The position numbers were made by a program, and so were the translations under genes. The notes below the pieces were generated by a model. That model was not told the DNA's origin and ran no database searches. It saw nothing but the letters and a program-made list of their open reading frames with translations. A DNA stretch of 64,000 nucleotides, taken from Fibrella aestuarina BUZ 2 (GTDB lineage: Bacteria; Bacteroidota; Bacteroidia; Cytophagales; Spirosomataceae). The stretch is taken from NCBI RefSeq assembly GCF_000331105.1, contig NC_020054.1, positions 3,532,478 to 3,596,477 on the forward strand, given 5' to 3'. The first letter of the stretch is position 1; every line of letters begins with the position of its first letter. Shown here piece by piece: positions 43,942 through 57,000 of this stretch.

Positions 43942-44073
43942 GAGTGAACGAGATAAAGAGTGAAAGAGCGGTTCACCGCAGCGGCGAATGTTGCTTGCGC
44001 GTCATGAGTTGCCACTGCTAGCAGCATTCGCCGCTGCGGCGGACCGCTCTTTCACTCTTTATCTCGTTCACTC
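43942..44073. repeat. Very long inverted repeat between the DUF1800 and DUF1501 genes
   Basis: Arms 43942-43994 and 44021-44073 (53 bases each) match at 50 positions around a 26-nt loop. One end touches the DUF1800 stop codon, the other is 10 bases before the DUF1501 start. It is the longest hairpin in the window. Its A-rich outer part shares words with the repeat at 26213-26286. Confidence 0.85.
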
Positions 44074-44074
44074 G

Positions 44075-45769
44075 TTAAACGATGTGATACTCGGCTAATC
44101 GGAGCAGGGCTCGTTGGAGGGCTTTGAGGCGGTTGTTGACGGCGTTTTTGGCGTTGGTGATGGCCGAAGCGGTATAGTTGGCCGGGTACGTTACGGTGCG
44201 GCGGTAGGTGTTCCATTCAAACTCCCAGCTCGACCGGGGAATGCCCTGCATCATGATCGTGTCGATGAGGAAGTCTTTCTGCACCTGAATGAGGTCGGTG
44301 GCCAGCAGGTTGGTCAGAAAGCTATCGAGCACCTGCACACAGGTGATGGGTGGCGTGTTGGGTGCCTGCGACGTGCTGGCCGGAATATCACCAAAGCTGG
44401 GTTGCAGGGCCGTGGCGCGCGCTAGCGGATTAATGTTTAGCACCGTCGTCTGGTACACCGTATAGCTGTTGGAAAACCGGTCGCTGACATCGCTGCGTAC
44501 GGCCATCGTGTTGGTGTTGCTCCACAGCTTGGTGTAACCAGTCTGGTAGTACGCATCGTAGCCGAACACGCTGGGCTGATCGAGCAAATCGAGCTGCAGA
44601 TCGCGGAGTTTGGTATAGACGTACTCCATCGTTTTCCGAAAATTAATGACCGGTGTAATCGGGGCGATGGGTAGTTCGTAGGCGCGCAGCATCCCGATCA
44701 CAAAATCGGCGGGCGATTTTATCAGGGAGCCGATGTTGGCCGAGTCGAAAAAGACCTGACTGGTCAGGAGGGTTTCGATAACCGGCTGAATCTGGTAATT
44801 GTTACTCACCAGTAACTGCGCCAGCGGAATAATCACGTTCGTTTCGATGTCGGGCGTTACGGTGTCGTTGACGTACCAGCGATAGAGCTTCCGACAGATG
44901 TGGCGCGACGTCTGCGGGTGGTTAAGCAGCATCGTTACCAGGTCGGCCAGTTCGAGGTCACCGGCCGTAGTGCCCGTCCGGCCGGTGATGACCGTATTGG
45001 CATATTTGGCCGAAAACGTCTTGTTGGTGCTGTCGTGCTTGCTACTGGTAAACGTCGTGGCAAACGTCGTGGCGCCTTCTTTGTAATAATTGCTGTATTT
45101 CCAGCCCGTCAGCACGCGGGCGGCATTGCGCACGTCTTCCTCGGTGTAATTGGGGTTACCGGCGGCATCAACAGCTCCAACTGTAAACAGCTCCTGCAAC
45201 TCGCGGGCGTAGTTTTCGTTGGCTTTGCCCGCTCCCACCTCGTTCTGATCGCCGTTGAGAAAACGGAGCATGGCGGGTTCTTTGGTCACCTTCGTCACCA
45301 GATCGCGAAAGTTGCCCAGCGCGTTGTCGCGGAGCAGTTTCAGGTACGTCCAGACGAAGCGGTAGTCGTTGGCGACCTCTCGGGTGGCCACAAAGTGGTT
45401 TTGCCAGAAGAGCGTCAGCTTGTCGAGCAGATTGGCCGGGCCGGGCTGGATCATCAGATTCAACCACCAGTACTTGATGTAATAGCCATACTTGAAATTA
45501 TTGGCCCCCACAAACGGCAGGTATTCGCCCGCGGGTGTGGCGGTACCCTGCAAAAAGGGTTGCCCGGCCGTGCTGGCCGTATCGTCGAGGTCGACGGGGG
45601 GCGGCGGGGTATAATTGACGTTGGCAATCAGCGCCTGAACCGCCTGCGTGGCGGTTTGGCCCGTAAAGGCGGCGAGTTCGGCGGGCGTTGGGCCAAACGT
45701 AGCGCGGCGTAAGAGATGCGCCGCGGTTTTGGCCGTAAGTGGTTGCGTGTAGCGATCTAAGTAAGGCAT
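44075..45769 (-). CDS. DUF1800 family protein
   Basis: A 564-residue protein with the DUF1800 landmarks AAHLLRRATFGPTPAE, LLDKLTLFWQNHFVAT, NENYARELQELFTVG and YTEEDVRNAARVLTGW. DUF1800 and DUF1501 genes occur as a pair in many Bacteroidota, Planctomycetes and Proteobacteria, probably as an exported complex of unknown role. No signal peptide is obvious after the ATG at 45769, whereas the partner has a Tat signal, so hitch-hiking export is possible. An in-frame start at 45886 would add 39 residues without domain support. Confidence 0.9.
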   Translation of the reverse strand: MPYLDRYTQPLTAKTAAHLLRRATFGPTPAELAAFTGQTATQAVQALIANVNYTPPPPVDLDDTASTAGQPFLQGTATPAGEYLPFVGANNFKYGYYIKYWWLNLMIQPGPANLLDKLTLFWQNHFVATREVANDYRFVWTYLKLLRDNALGNFRDLVTKVTKEPAMLRFLNGDQNEVGAGKANENYARELQELFTVGAVDAAGNPNYTEEDVRNAARVLTGWKYSNYYKEGATTFATTFTSSKHDSTNKTFSAKYANTVITGRTGTTAGDLELADLVTMLLNHPQTSRHICRKLYRWYVNDTVTPDIETNVIIPLAQLLVSNNYQIQPVIETLLTSQVFFDSANIGSLIKSPADFVIGMLRAYELPIAPITPVINFRKTMEYVYTKLRDLQLDLLDQPSVFGYDAYYQTGYTKLWSNTNTMAVRSDVSDRFSNSYTVYQTTVLNINPLARATALQPSFGDIPASTSQAPNTPPITCVQVLDSFLTNLLATDLIQVQKDFLIDTIMMQGIPRSSWEFEWNTYRRTVTYPANYTASAITNAKNAVNNRLKALQRALLRLAEYHIV

Positions 45770-45984
45770 TCGTGCGCCGGCTGGCTGGGTACGTTGACGG
45801 TGGATTGGCCGGCCTACAGCAAGGCGGCTAAAGGCAAGATAAACACGAACCAGGCCAGGAAATACCAACGAATCGATTTTCTGCAAAAACCAAGGCCGGG
45901 CTGGTTACTTATGTAAGAATACTAACAATATAGGTACATATTGCACTACGTAAAGGTGATGCCGGATCGACACGCCCAAACGCT

Positions 45985-46431
45985 ATGAAAAGAACGACCC
46001 TACAACTGCTCCTAGCTCCGTTCGTGCTTTTGCTGGCCTGCTCAAAACCAGACACAGTGCCGCCAGCCGTTCTGTTCGGGACGTGGGAAGGCCAAACCGG
46101 TATCACCTCGGCTGGCGACTGCGTCTGGAGCGGCATCGCTTCCATGCCGACTTTGGCCACCTGGCAGGTGACAGCCAACACTGTTAAAGCAACCGTTAAC
46201 CGCAGAGTCGATCAGATCAATGTGTCGATTACCATGCAGGGGACGATCGTGGGTAACAAACTAACGTTGACAGAGCAGAAGCATGTTGTCTGTAACGGCG
46301 TTCCACGCACGTACGATAGTCGATACGAAGGAATAATCGGCGGAAAAACGCTGACCCTGGTGGCCCTCGACACGATTTGCCCTGTTGAGCGGTGCATTTT
46401 CAGGCATACGCTGACACTCACGCAGCAGTGA
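45985..46431 (+). CDS. Small lipoprotein of unknown function
   Basis: A 148-residue protein with a clear lipobox LLLAC (Cys19). The mature part opens GTWEGQTGI and is a string of beta-strand-like segments with four further cysteines (near 46, 105, 133 and 138), which suggests a disulfide-bonded beta barrel of lipocalin style. I do not recognise a family. It is convergent with DNA polymerase IV (11 bases apart) and divergent from the DUF1800 gene. Confidence 0.75.
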   Translation: MKRTTLQLLLAPFVLLLACSKPDTVPPAVLFGTWEGQTGITSAGDCVWSGIASMPTLATWQVTANTVKATVNRRVDQINVSITMQGTIVGNKLTLTEQKHVVCNGVPRTYDSRYEGIIGGKTLTLVALDTICPVERCIFRHTLTLTQQ

Positions 46432-46442
46432 GCCGGGTTCCG

Positions 46443-47537
46443 TCAAAAGCCGATCACCAACTGCCGGCCAATCTCGCGCTGATCGACGGTGCCATCGGTT
46501 GATTCGAGGTTCGACAGCGACACCCCCAGTAACCGGACGCCCTTGGGTAAGGGCAATTGGGTACGTAGCAACTCGTGGGTCAGGTACGTTAGCTGCGCCT
46601 CGCTGGCGATGGGTGACCCAAAGCTGCGGCTGCGCGTGATCTGCTGAAAATCGGCGAATTTGATCTTGAGCGTCAGGGTTCGTCCGGTTGTTTGGAGGCG
46701 CACACAGTCCTGCCAGAGGTCGGTAATGGGGCCGCTAAGTCCGTCGGTGAGCTCGTCCCACTCGAAGAGGTCAGTGGCGAAGGTTGTCTCGGAGCCGACC
46801 GATTTCCGCTCGCGGTCGGGTCGCACGGGGCGGTTGTCGATAGCGTGGGCAATGGCGTGGTAGAAGTGGCCCATCTTGCCGAAATGCCGCACCAGAAAGG
46901 CCTCAGTTTGGTGCCGCAGGTCGAGGCCGGTGGCAATACCCAACTGGTTCATTTTGCCCGCTGTGGCTGGCCCAATGCCGTGAAATTGCCCCACGCGCAA
47001 CGATTCGACGAACGCCAGCCCGGCTTCGGGCTTGATCACAAACAGGCCATCGGGTTTGTTGTGATCGGAGGCGAGTTTCGCCAGGAATTTGTTGTACGAT
47101 ACTCCGGCTGAGGCAGTCAGGCCGGTAGCTTCCCGAATTTTGACTTTGATTTCCCGGGCAATCTGGGTGGCGGAAGCAAGGCCCGGCCGGTTCTCGGTCA
47201 CGTCGAGGTAAGCTTCGTCGAGCGAGAGCGGTTCGATGAGGGGCGTGTATTCAGCAAAAATGGCCCGTATCTGCTGAGAAACGGCTTTGTATACGTCGAA
47301 TCGGGGCTTCACAAAAAGTAAATCGGGGCACTTCCGCCGGGCCGTGCTCGACGGCATGGCCGATCGCACGCCGAAAACCCGGGCCTCGTAGCTCGCCGCT
47401 GCCACCACGCCCCGCTCCCGCGAGCCACCCACCGCCACCGGTTTTCCCCGCAATGCCGGATTGTCGCGCTGCTCGACCGACGCATAAAAAGCGTCCATAT
47501 CGATATGGATGATCTTGCGAACCGAAACGTCCGTCAT
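46443..47537 (-). CDS. dinB: DNA polymerase IV
   Basis: Y-family translesion polymerase of 364 residues, the normal length. The catalytic blocks are IIHIDMDAFYASVEQRDNP and PLSLDEAYLDVT with the metal-binding acids. YNKFLAKLASDHNKPDG and the helix-hairpin-helix FHGIGPATAGKM follow, then the little-finger domain (LTLKIKFADFQQITRS). No clamp-binding peptide is obvious at the C-terminus (VDQREIGRQLVIGF). It bypasses damaged bases at the cost of fidelity. The gene is alone on its strand. Confidence 0.97.
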   Translation of the reverse strand: MTDVSVRKIIHIDMDAFYASVEQRDNPALRGKPVAVGGSRERGVVAAASYEARVFGVRSAMPSSTARRKCPDLLFVKPRFDVYKAVSQQIRAIFAEYTPLIEPLSLDEAYLDVTENRPGLASATQIAREIKVKIREATGLTASAGVSYNKFLAKLASDHNKPDGLFVIKPEAGLAFVESLRVGQFHGIGPATAGKMNQLGIATGLDLRHQTEAFLVRHFGKMGHFYHAIAHAIDNRPVRPDRERKSVGSETTFATDLFEWDELTDGLSGPITDLWQDCVRLQTTGRTLTLKIKFADFQQITRSRSFGSPIASEAQLTYLTHELLRTQLPLPKGVRLLGVSLSNLESTDGTVDQREIGRQLVIGF

Positions 47538-48076
47538 GGCTTGTTATAGTACAAGGCAAATATAGTGGCTGTTTTAATTTGATGATAGTCGACCGCTAAG
47601 CGTATGCCCATCTTGGCTAGCGGGGAATGGGCGTTGACCAGATACAATCTGATTCGATACATTCCGTAGAAAAACAGTAAACCGAGGATTCGTTTTTCTG
47701 AGCTATTATCAAAAAATTATATTGTAAATAGATGGTTTTTATTTATGAATATTAGTTAACATGATTTGTTGTTTTATAGTAAAATGGTACTCTGTAGTGT
47801 ATGATATTGATGAATATAATTTTCTATGTAACGAATTGATAATGTGGATTTTAATTGGATAAATAAAGTATAACGTCTGGCAGGTTATTTGCTGAAGCGG
47901 CCCATTTTTTTAGGGATTTGCTACTGTAAAAAATGGTATTGTGCTCGCCTTCAAGTAATTGAGTGTTGTTGGCTTTCAGAATCTGTTCTTCGCATAATTA
48001 TTGCGCCTGTGCATAAGTATAATTACTGACTAGCTCCTGGGGTTGCCGGGCAACACTGTCACTATGTAGTTCTGCC
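47538..48076. other. Long AT-rich intergenic region upstream of the giant surface protein
   Basis: This 539-base gap between divergent dinB and the 3119-residue gene has no credible ORF. Between 47701 and 47880 the G+C content is about 22% (40 of 180 by hand count), against roughly 58% for genes. It is likely a promoter/regulatory region, perhaps bound by nucleoid proteins, or a remnant of foreign DNA. I cannot place a convincing TAnnTTTG promoter. Confidence 0.6.
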
Positions 48077-51000
48077 ATGCACACAACACCACTACCTGCC
48101 TGCCGATTTGACGCTGTTCTTCGCATACGTCTGTGGATGCTGCTTATGCTGGTTGCTACACGCGTGACCGGGCAGGCGCCCCACGTGCAAACGTTGATGC
48201 GAGCTAACCCCACCCAGGCAACGCTGGCGCAGCAGACCGTGAAAAACCACGCCACCTCGCTGGCGTTTGAAACGAACGTATTCGGCGGCGAGGCCAGCTA
48301 CCTGCTAACCACCCCCCAGGTCAATCTGGCGTTCATGCCCGATCGGGTTCAGTTTGCGGCGACGCCAGCGACGGAGCAAGTCGGCAAACCCGTTGCACCC
48401 GTGAACTGGAGCCTACGCTGGCTGGGAGCCAACGCACCCCGACAGCCTGAAGCTATCAACGAACTGGGTGACAAGGGCGAATATCGTTTTATCGACAAAC
48501 ATGGCAGCCATCGCATTGGCCGGTATGCCGAACTCTGGTATAATGACATCTACGATCGAACCGACCTGCGTTTCTACGGACGGGGTTCGGCTGATCTGGA
48601 GTATGACTTCGTGGTGAAGCCGGGCGGTAATCCCCAGGCCATTCGGCTGGCGATGGATGGAGTGAACGATATACAACTCTCCCCGACCGGAGAATTGGTG
48701 CTGAACCTTCCGTTTGGCGCGTTGAGAAAAGCCCGGCCCTACGCGTACCAGCTCATCGGGGGGCAGGAAAAGGCCGTGCCGGTTCGGTACACCCTGCAGC
48801 CAGACCACAGTATCGGGTTTGCGATGGGAGCGTACGATCCGGGCCAGCCGCTGGTGATTGACCCCGTCGTAATCTTGTGGAGCACGTTCATTGGGGGAAC
48901 TACCCGCGATGCCAACGGCGGTATCTGGGTCGATAATCAGGGGTTTATTTACCTGACTGGCACTACCCGCGCCGGTACGTTCCCGACAACTACGGCCAGT
49001 AGCGTGGCCCCCGCCGTCACCTACGAGCGGGTGTTTGTGATGAAACTGAATGCCAACGGGAATCAGATCCTGTGGAGCACGATTCTGGACACCCATACGG
49101 GTGATGGCAACGGTAATGAACTGAATGTGGGACTGGCAGTAGGCTCGGACAGCAAGCCTGTCATACTGATGTCTACTACCACGGGTGCTGTAGGTGGTAC
49201 TCCTGGCAATATTCCCCCTTCCTATACAACGCCAGGCGCCTACCAGCCCGCCACGGCAGGCTTGTTCGATGCCTATCTGGCGAAACTGTCGGCCGATGGC
49301 GGCACGGTGGAGTGGAGTACTTATTTCGGAGGATCGGGCAGCGACATAGCGGTTGTTGGTGGCGCAGCTCAGCCCATAGGTATCGACGGCAATAATAACA
49401 TATACTTCACGGGGGTCACCAACAGTGCTGACCTGCCGGTCACCGCGGGTGCTTATCAGTCGTATTACAAGGGGAGCGATGACCAATTCATGGCGTCATT
49501 CAGCCCGACGGGATCCTTGCGTTGGAGTACCTATTTTGGCAGTAGAGGCGCTGATCGAACAACAGCCGTAGAAGTCGATGCAGACGGCACGTCTTACACA
49601 TTGGGCTCGACCGCTAACCTCTCCAGCTACCCGCTGACGGTCAACAGTGTCCCAACTAGTTACACCGCCCGCGCAACTACGGTAGTCAAACTAAGCAGCA
49701 CGGGTGCCTACCTGGCTTCAACGGCTGTACCATTCGATATTCTAGCAGTGAGTACAGCCGGCGGCGGCATTGGCGCGTACCCAATGGCTTCGGATGGTAC
49801 CGGGGTCTACTTTCCGGGCCGGGAGTTACTGGTAAATGCTACGCCAATTCCGTTCACGGGGGCGCTTCCTCCGGGGGCGACGGCCACCTCAAGAGTTGTT
49901 CCGCTGATTGCGATTAATAAGTCCGATCTGTCGCTCAGGTACGTTCGAGCAGCCGCTAATGCTACGGAAGTAGATTTTCCGTCGATAGCGGCCAACGGCA
50001 ATGGGAGCGTGATGTTACTGGTGCGGGGCCGGGATAACATCATGACGGGTCCCCAGTACATATCGCCTGATGCTTGTATCACATCGCCCACGCCAAACCC
50101 TACCATTAACACGAACCCAACGTACATCGCGACGTTCAACACCACGACCGGCGATACGCAGTACGGCAGCTTCGTCAATTTCGTGGCCATGTCGGTCTAT
50201 AATCCATCGACCCGCATTTTGCTGAAGGGGTGCAATTTATATGTGTATTCCACCACGACTGGAACCAATGCCAAGTATTACCCTTGGACGCCGTCGGCTT
50301 ATGATGCGAGTGGGAACACCATTACGGGGTATTCAGGCCCGAAGGCCGATCAGGATTTGTTGCTCGCCAAGTTTGGTCCTGTAAAACTGAAGCAAAACAC
50401 CCTCACGTTTGCAGGGAGCAGCACTACCTACTGTGCCAACTCGGTGGTGCCGGCCATTGTCGGGAACGATGCTTCGCTGAACCTGAACATCCCGGCTACC
50501 AATCAGGCCTCGCAGTGCCCCCCGCAGGTGTTCTACCAGTGGCAACGGGGCAACAGTGCGGGTGGCCCCTGGACCAACGTCACCAACGCAACGGGTAAAG
50601 ATTATGCGCCCATCTGTACGGGTGGGACATCGTTTTACCGGCGTATCGCCTACTGCGCCAGCTACTGGCTCGGCAGCGCCTGCAAGGACTCGCTGCTAAG
50701 TGTGGCGGTGCAGGTAAACTGCGGCGGCAATGCAACACACCGCACCAACATCGACCCGAAACCCTACGCGCATTGCGCCGGGTTGCCCATAAGCCGCACC
50801 TTTGCTGTAGTGCCGGGGGCCGACGGGGCTAAACCCGCCTACACCTACCGCTGGGAAAACGCGAGTAGCACTACCGTGTCGAGCGGAACCATTGCCGCCA
50901 ACGGTACATCGCCCATTCCGACTGGCTTCACCCAGGATGGTACCTATTATCTTTACGCAACCGACGCACGAGGCTGCACCAGTAAGGATACGCTTCAGTT

Positions 51001-54000
51001 GACCACCTTGAGCTTACCGGCCGCTTCCAGCACAACCCTGGTTACCTGCGGCGCCCCTACTGTCAAACTGGGCCCTCTGGACGCACCTGATTTGGCGGAC
51101 GATCAGACCCTGACGTTTACCTGGACGCCCGCTACCGGCCTGAGCGGCACGACTATCCTCAATCCGACCCTGAATACATCCGTAATTCCATCCGGCGGAT
51201 CGGCGACCTATCGACTGACGCCCACGCTGGACGGCGTCGCCTGCGCGTCTACGTCGGTGGTGGTGGTAAATACAAGCCCCACCCCCTTACCTGCCCTTCC
51301 CAGCCTGACCGCCTGCCAGGGGGATAACCTCACGCTGGGGCAGGGCATCACGCCCGACCCGTCCTTCACCTACCAATGGTCACCCGGTACCGGGATCGTA
51401 TCGGGATCGGCCGTGCCGACCACGCTGGCAACCGGTTCGCTGGCTCCGGCATCCGTGAACGCCTACACGTATTACCTGACAGCCTCCCAGGTCAGTTCGG
51501 GCTGTTCGCTAACGACATCCCAGAACGTCACGGTGTATAAGGTGAGCAATAACGCCGTTGCGGGCAGTTATCCGGTCATACTCTGCCCAACCGATGCGAA
51601 CAGCACCGCAAGCTGGACATTTGGAACCCCCGCCGAAGCGGGCATTGGCTATACCTGGACGGCCGTTGTGTCGGCTACCGCTACCGACGCCGGTACACCG
51701 ACCAGTGCGCAGGCCGTGGCGCTGCTGAGCAATTCAACGGCCAGCACCACAACATTCCAGATTCCGAGCGGGGTGGTTTTCCCCAACGGCGGCAAATCGA
51801 AGTTACCGTACACCATCACCTACACTCGCACCAGCTACAACCTGGCCAACCCAAGCTGCAGCCGTACGGATGTGATCGAAATCCGATACTCACCGGCCTG
51901 CGATGGCAGTGGCGACGTCCCGTATTGCCAGCTTACGCTCCCGGCCGGGGCGGAAGGGGTTTGTGCCGGCGCTAACACGGTCATTGGCCCCACCCAGGCG
52001 GCTACCGGCGTAAATTACTACTGGTCGCCGATTGCCGGGCTGAGCGATGCCCAGACTAGTGTGCCCCTGAGCGGCACCGGCCCGTTCTCGCCCTACGTAA
52101 AAGCGAACCCCACCACCACGACATCCTACACGTTGACGGCCGTATACCCCGGCGGGCAGGTTTGTCGCCTAGTTATCAAGGTGTTCGGGGCTGCTACGTC
52201 GTTGCCCACGCAGAATTTTCCCAACAATGTAGCGACCTGCGCCGGACAGCCGGTTACGATCGGTGGGGCGGCCATACAGGGGTATTCCTACCTGTGGACA
52301 CCGCCGACCGGTCTGTCGAGCACAACCCTATCGCAGCCGACCTATACGCCAGGTACGTCTCCGTCGGCGCAGTTTATCGTCAAAATAACCGACAAGGTCT
52401 CGACGTGTTTCATTTACGACACCGTCAACGTGGTGGTGCGAACCGTTGCCGTACCCGTTGGAGTAGGCGGTACGTTCTGCCGAACGACGGGCCGATCGGT
52501 GACGTTGGGCACGGCGGGACCCGCCAACCTGACCTATTCGTGGGCTGTAACGGCGGGAACGGCTACCATCGCCTCGCCCGGCAGCAGCACCACTACGGCG
52601 AATATTCCGGCTCAGACAACCGACGTGGTTTTTCGACTAACGGCCACTGACCCCATCACGGGCTGTTCGAGCGTGTCGAGCGTCACCTACACCAGTGTGG
52701 CTAATCCCACCCTCAGCCTGACCAACCAACTGCTGAGTTGTCCGGGGGGCGCGATCAATATTGGCAGTGAAGCCAATGACCCCACGCTGACCTACGCCTG
52801 GACCTCCACCTCGAGTGGGAACGGCCTTACCGCGTCGGAGGCGGTCAAGCGCAACCCGAAGGTGACGACAACGGGCAGCGGCCCCTGGATTTATACCGTT
52901 ACGGCGTCTTACAACGGCTCGTGTGCTACCACCCAGAGCGTGACCGTTACGGCCGCGCCCACGCCTACGGTCAACACCGTTAGTGGGGCGCCCTGTTCGG
53001 CTACAGGTGTGCTGCTGTCGGTAACTAACGCGGGCTCCCTGTCAGGCTATACGTACAGTTGGTCGCCGTATGCAGGCGTACTGGACCCCCCGGTTGCCCT
53101 GTCGACAACCGGCACGTCAACCAGCAGCATTCAGGTGTATCCGAGCGTAGCGACGTCGTACACCCTCACCACGACGGCCCCCGGGGGTTGTGTGCAGCGG
53201 TTTGTTTTTAACGTACCGGCGCCGGCCTATACCGCCCAGGCCAACCCCATCAGTATCTGCCTGCCCCGCACGACTAACCCTACCGTTGGGCTGAGCAACA
53301 CCATTCCCACTGGGGCCACCGTTTCGTGGACGACCGTTTCGGGCTACACAAACCCCACCACCGGCCGGATTTCCAACACCGCCGCGGCCAACTCGACCTT
53401 CATCGTCACGGACAATCCACCCTCGGGCATTTATAAGTACCTCATAACGGTCAACTACGGTAATGGGTGTTCATCGACAGTGGAGCAGGATATTACGGTG
53501 AACAGCATAACGCTGGCCGCCGGAAGCGACAAAGTGATTTGTGCCAATACCTGCGTTACCATTGGGCCGGATGTGAACGGGCCTTACAATTATAGCTGGA
53601 GGGCGGTGCCCAGTTCGGCCGCTACCGATGCGACGATCGACAACCCGGCTAATTTCCAGACGCTGGTCTGCCCGACGGGCACCACGACCTACGAGGTAAC
53701 GGCCAGTGACCCGGCTTCGGGCTGTACGCTTACCGATCAGGTTTTGGTAACGGTAACGCCCTCACCCACCCTGACGGTGAATTCGTCCATTACGGCCTGC
53801 CAGAATGCGCAGGGAACGACAACGGTGAGCCTGGCGGCGGCAGCGGCTCAGAGTTCGGGGACTATTAGCTACTGGCTCGATGCCAGCGCCCAGACGATCC
53901 CGGTATCAAACACGGCGGCCGTCCGGGCCGGTACGTATTACGTCAAAGCAACGACGAGCACAGGCTGTACGACGATTCTCCCGGTGTCGGTGAGTTTCAA

Positions 54001-57000
54001 TCCGCTGCCCGCCATCGCCTTTGGTACACCCGCCTGTCGGCCCAACAGCACGTTCTCCGTGCGCTTCACCGTTTCGCCGGCTACGGCTACGGTAACGGCA
54101 AACCTGGGGACGGTACAGGGCGACAGTGTCTTCAACGTACCTGCGGGACAAACCCTTACGCTGACCGCCAGTTCGAGTGGGTGTGTATCTTCCACTACCA
54201 TAACGGCCCCCAATTGCTGCTCGATAGCGGCTGCCCTGACGTCCGCCACCATCTGCACAGGCCAGTCGGCGACGCTGACGGCTACGGGCGGCACCAGCTA
54301 TACATTCACAGGCGGTATGGTCAATACCACGGGCAGGCTGGTAGTGAGCCCGACAACGACGACGACCTACTCAGTGACGATAGGTAATGCCAGTGGTTGC
54401 GTAAGCACGACTACCGGGACAGTAACGGTGAACCCGTTGCCCACGCCCGCCTTAACGTCTTCAACCATCTGCGTGGGCCAGTCAGCGACGCTCACCGCTA
54501 CGGGTGGTACGTCATACACCTTCACGGGTGGCACCGTGACTACCACCGGTAGATTAACCGTGAGCCCGACCAGTACGACGACTTACTCAGTAACAGTGGC
54601 CAACGCCAGCGGTTGCATAAGTACGACCACGGGCACGGTGACGGTCAATTCGTTACCGACGGTCAGTGCCACGTCAGCTACGGTCTGCCAGGGTCAATCC
54701 GGCACATTGACCGCTAGCGGGGCCAGCACATATCGGTGGAGCACGGGCGCCACCACGGCCTCTATCTCGGTGAGCGTGGCAGGACCGTATTCAGTAACAG
54801 GTACGTCGTCGGCGGGTTGTTCGGCCACGGCCACCGGCAGCCTGTCGGTCAACCCACTGCCGGTGGCTGCGCTGAGCTCGGCCACGATCTGCGCGGGCCA
54901 ATCGGCCACGCTGACGGCTACAGGGGGCACTAGTTATACCTTCACAGGTGGGACAGTAAATACCACAGGCACCTTGGTGGTGAGTCCTGCCAGCACGACG
55001 ACCTATTCGGTAACAGTGGCCAACGCCAGCGGCTGCGCGAGCACTACCACAGCCACCGTAACGGTGAATCCATTACCGCTAGCCTCGCTCTCGTCGGCCA
55101 CGATCTGCGTGGGCCAGTCAGCGACACTCACCGCTACGGGCGGCAGCAGTTATAGCTTCACGGGCGGTGTGACCAATACGACCGGTACCTTGGTAATCAA
55201 TCTGGCTAGTACGACGACCTATTCGGTAACAGTGGCCAACGCCAGCGGTTGCATAAGTACGACCACGGGTACGGTGACGGTCAATTCGTTGCCAGTGGTC
55301 AGTGCCACGTCAGCTACGGTCTGCCAGGGTCAATCCGGCACATTGACCGCCAGCGGGGCCAGCACATATCGGTGGAGCACGGGCGCCACCACGGCCTTTA
55401 TCTCAGTGAGCGTGGCGGGTACGTATTCGGTAACGGGCACCTCCTCGGCGGGCTGTTCGGCCACGGCTATAGGGGCGTTGACGGTCAATCCCCTGCCAGT
55501 GGCTGCGCTGAGCTCCGCGACGGTCTGCGCGGGCCAATCAGCGACACTGACGGCTACGGGAGGGACCAGTTATAGCTTCACGGGTGGTGTTATCAACACC
55601 ACAGGCAGTCTGGTGGCGAGCCCTGCCAGTACGACGACCTATTCAGTGACGGTGGCCAACGCCAGCGGCTGTGTGAGCACCACCACAGCTACCATAACGG
55701 TGAACACCCTGCCAGTCGTAGCAGCTACGTCAGCTACAATCTGCCAAGGCCAGTCAGCGACACTGACGGCCAGCGGGGCCAGCACCTACCGCTGGAATAC
55801 GGGAGCTACTACGGCCTCTATTCTAGTAACGGTAGCGGGTGTCTATTCGGTAACAGGTACGTCGTCGGCGGGTTGTTCGGCCACGGCTACAGGGGCGTTA
55901 ACGGTCAACCCACTGCCGGTGGCCACCATCAACCCCAGCAGCGCAACCATCTGTCAGGGACAGACAGCTACGCTGACGGCCGGGGGCGGCGTGGCCTATG
56001 GCTGGAGCACAGGGGCCAATACCGCCACCATAACGGTTAGCCCTGCGGTAACAACGACTTATTCGGTAACTGTCACTAACGCCAGCGGTTGCGCAAGTAC
56101 CACCGCGGCCACTGTTACCGTCAACGGTCAGCCTCAGATCAACCAGATACTTCAGGGGGCCTGCATCGGTAACACCAGCAGTTTGACAGTCGATGCCACG
56201 AACGGTGGCAATGGCACGCTGGAATATAGTCTCAATGGTGGCGCTTTTACCACAACCAACAACTTCACCCTTAGCGCTGCTACGTCAACTACTGCAACCG
56301 TCGTGGTGCGTACTCAAGGAAGCAGTTGCTCGGCGGTTCAGTCAGTGGAGGTGAATTGCGCCTGCCAGACTCCGGCCAGCCTGACGCTGCTGCCCGCTAC
56401 GCCGCAGATTTGTGCGGGTAGCTCGGCCAGCCTGACGGTAGGAGTGAGCGGGGCAACCTCGGCCAGCCTGACTAGCAGTGGCAGTGGGGTGTTTAGCCAA
56501 AGCGTGATCAATGGCGGGCAGACGGTGAGTTACCTGCCCTCTGCAACCGACGTACAAGCGGGCAGCGTAACACTAACCATTACGAGCGCAGACCCCGATG
56601 GAGTGGGAAGCTGCCAGTCGGCGAGTCTGAGCCGTGTACTAGTTATTAACCCCCTTCCGGTGGTGGCCGTAACGCCCCAGTCGGCCACTGTGTGCAGTGG
56701 GGCGTCGGCTATCCTGGCAGCCAGCGGGGCTAGTACGTATCGGTGGAACACGGGCGCCACCACGGCCTCTATCTCAGTGAGCGTGGCGGGTACGTACTCA
56801 GTGACAGGTACGTCCTCGGCGGGCTGCTCAGCCACAGCCACGGGTACGTTGACGGTCAATCCCCTGCCGGTGGCTGCGCTGAGCTCCGCGACGGTCTGCG
56901 TAGGCCAATCGGCGACGCTCACCGCCACGGGCGGCAGCAGCTACACCTTTAACACGGGGCTAATGAATACCACCGGTACCTTGGTGGTGAGCCCCACAAG

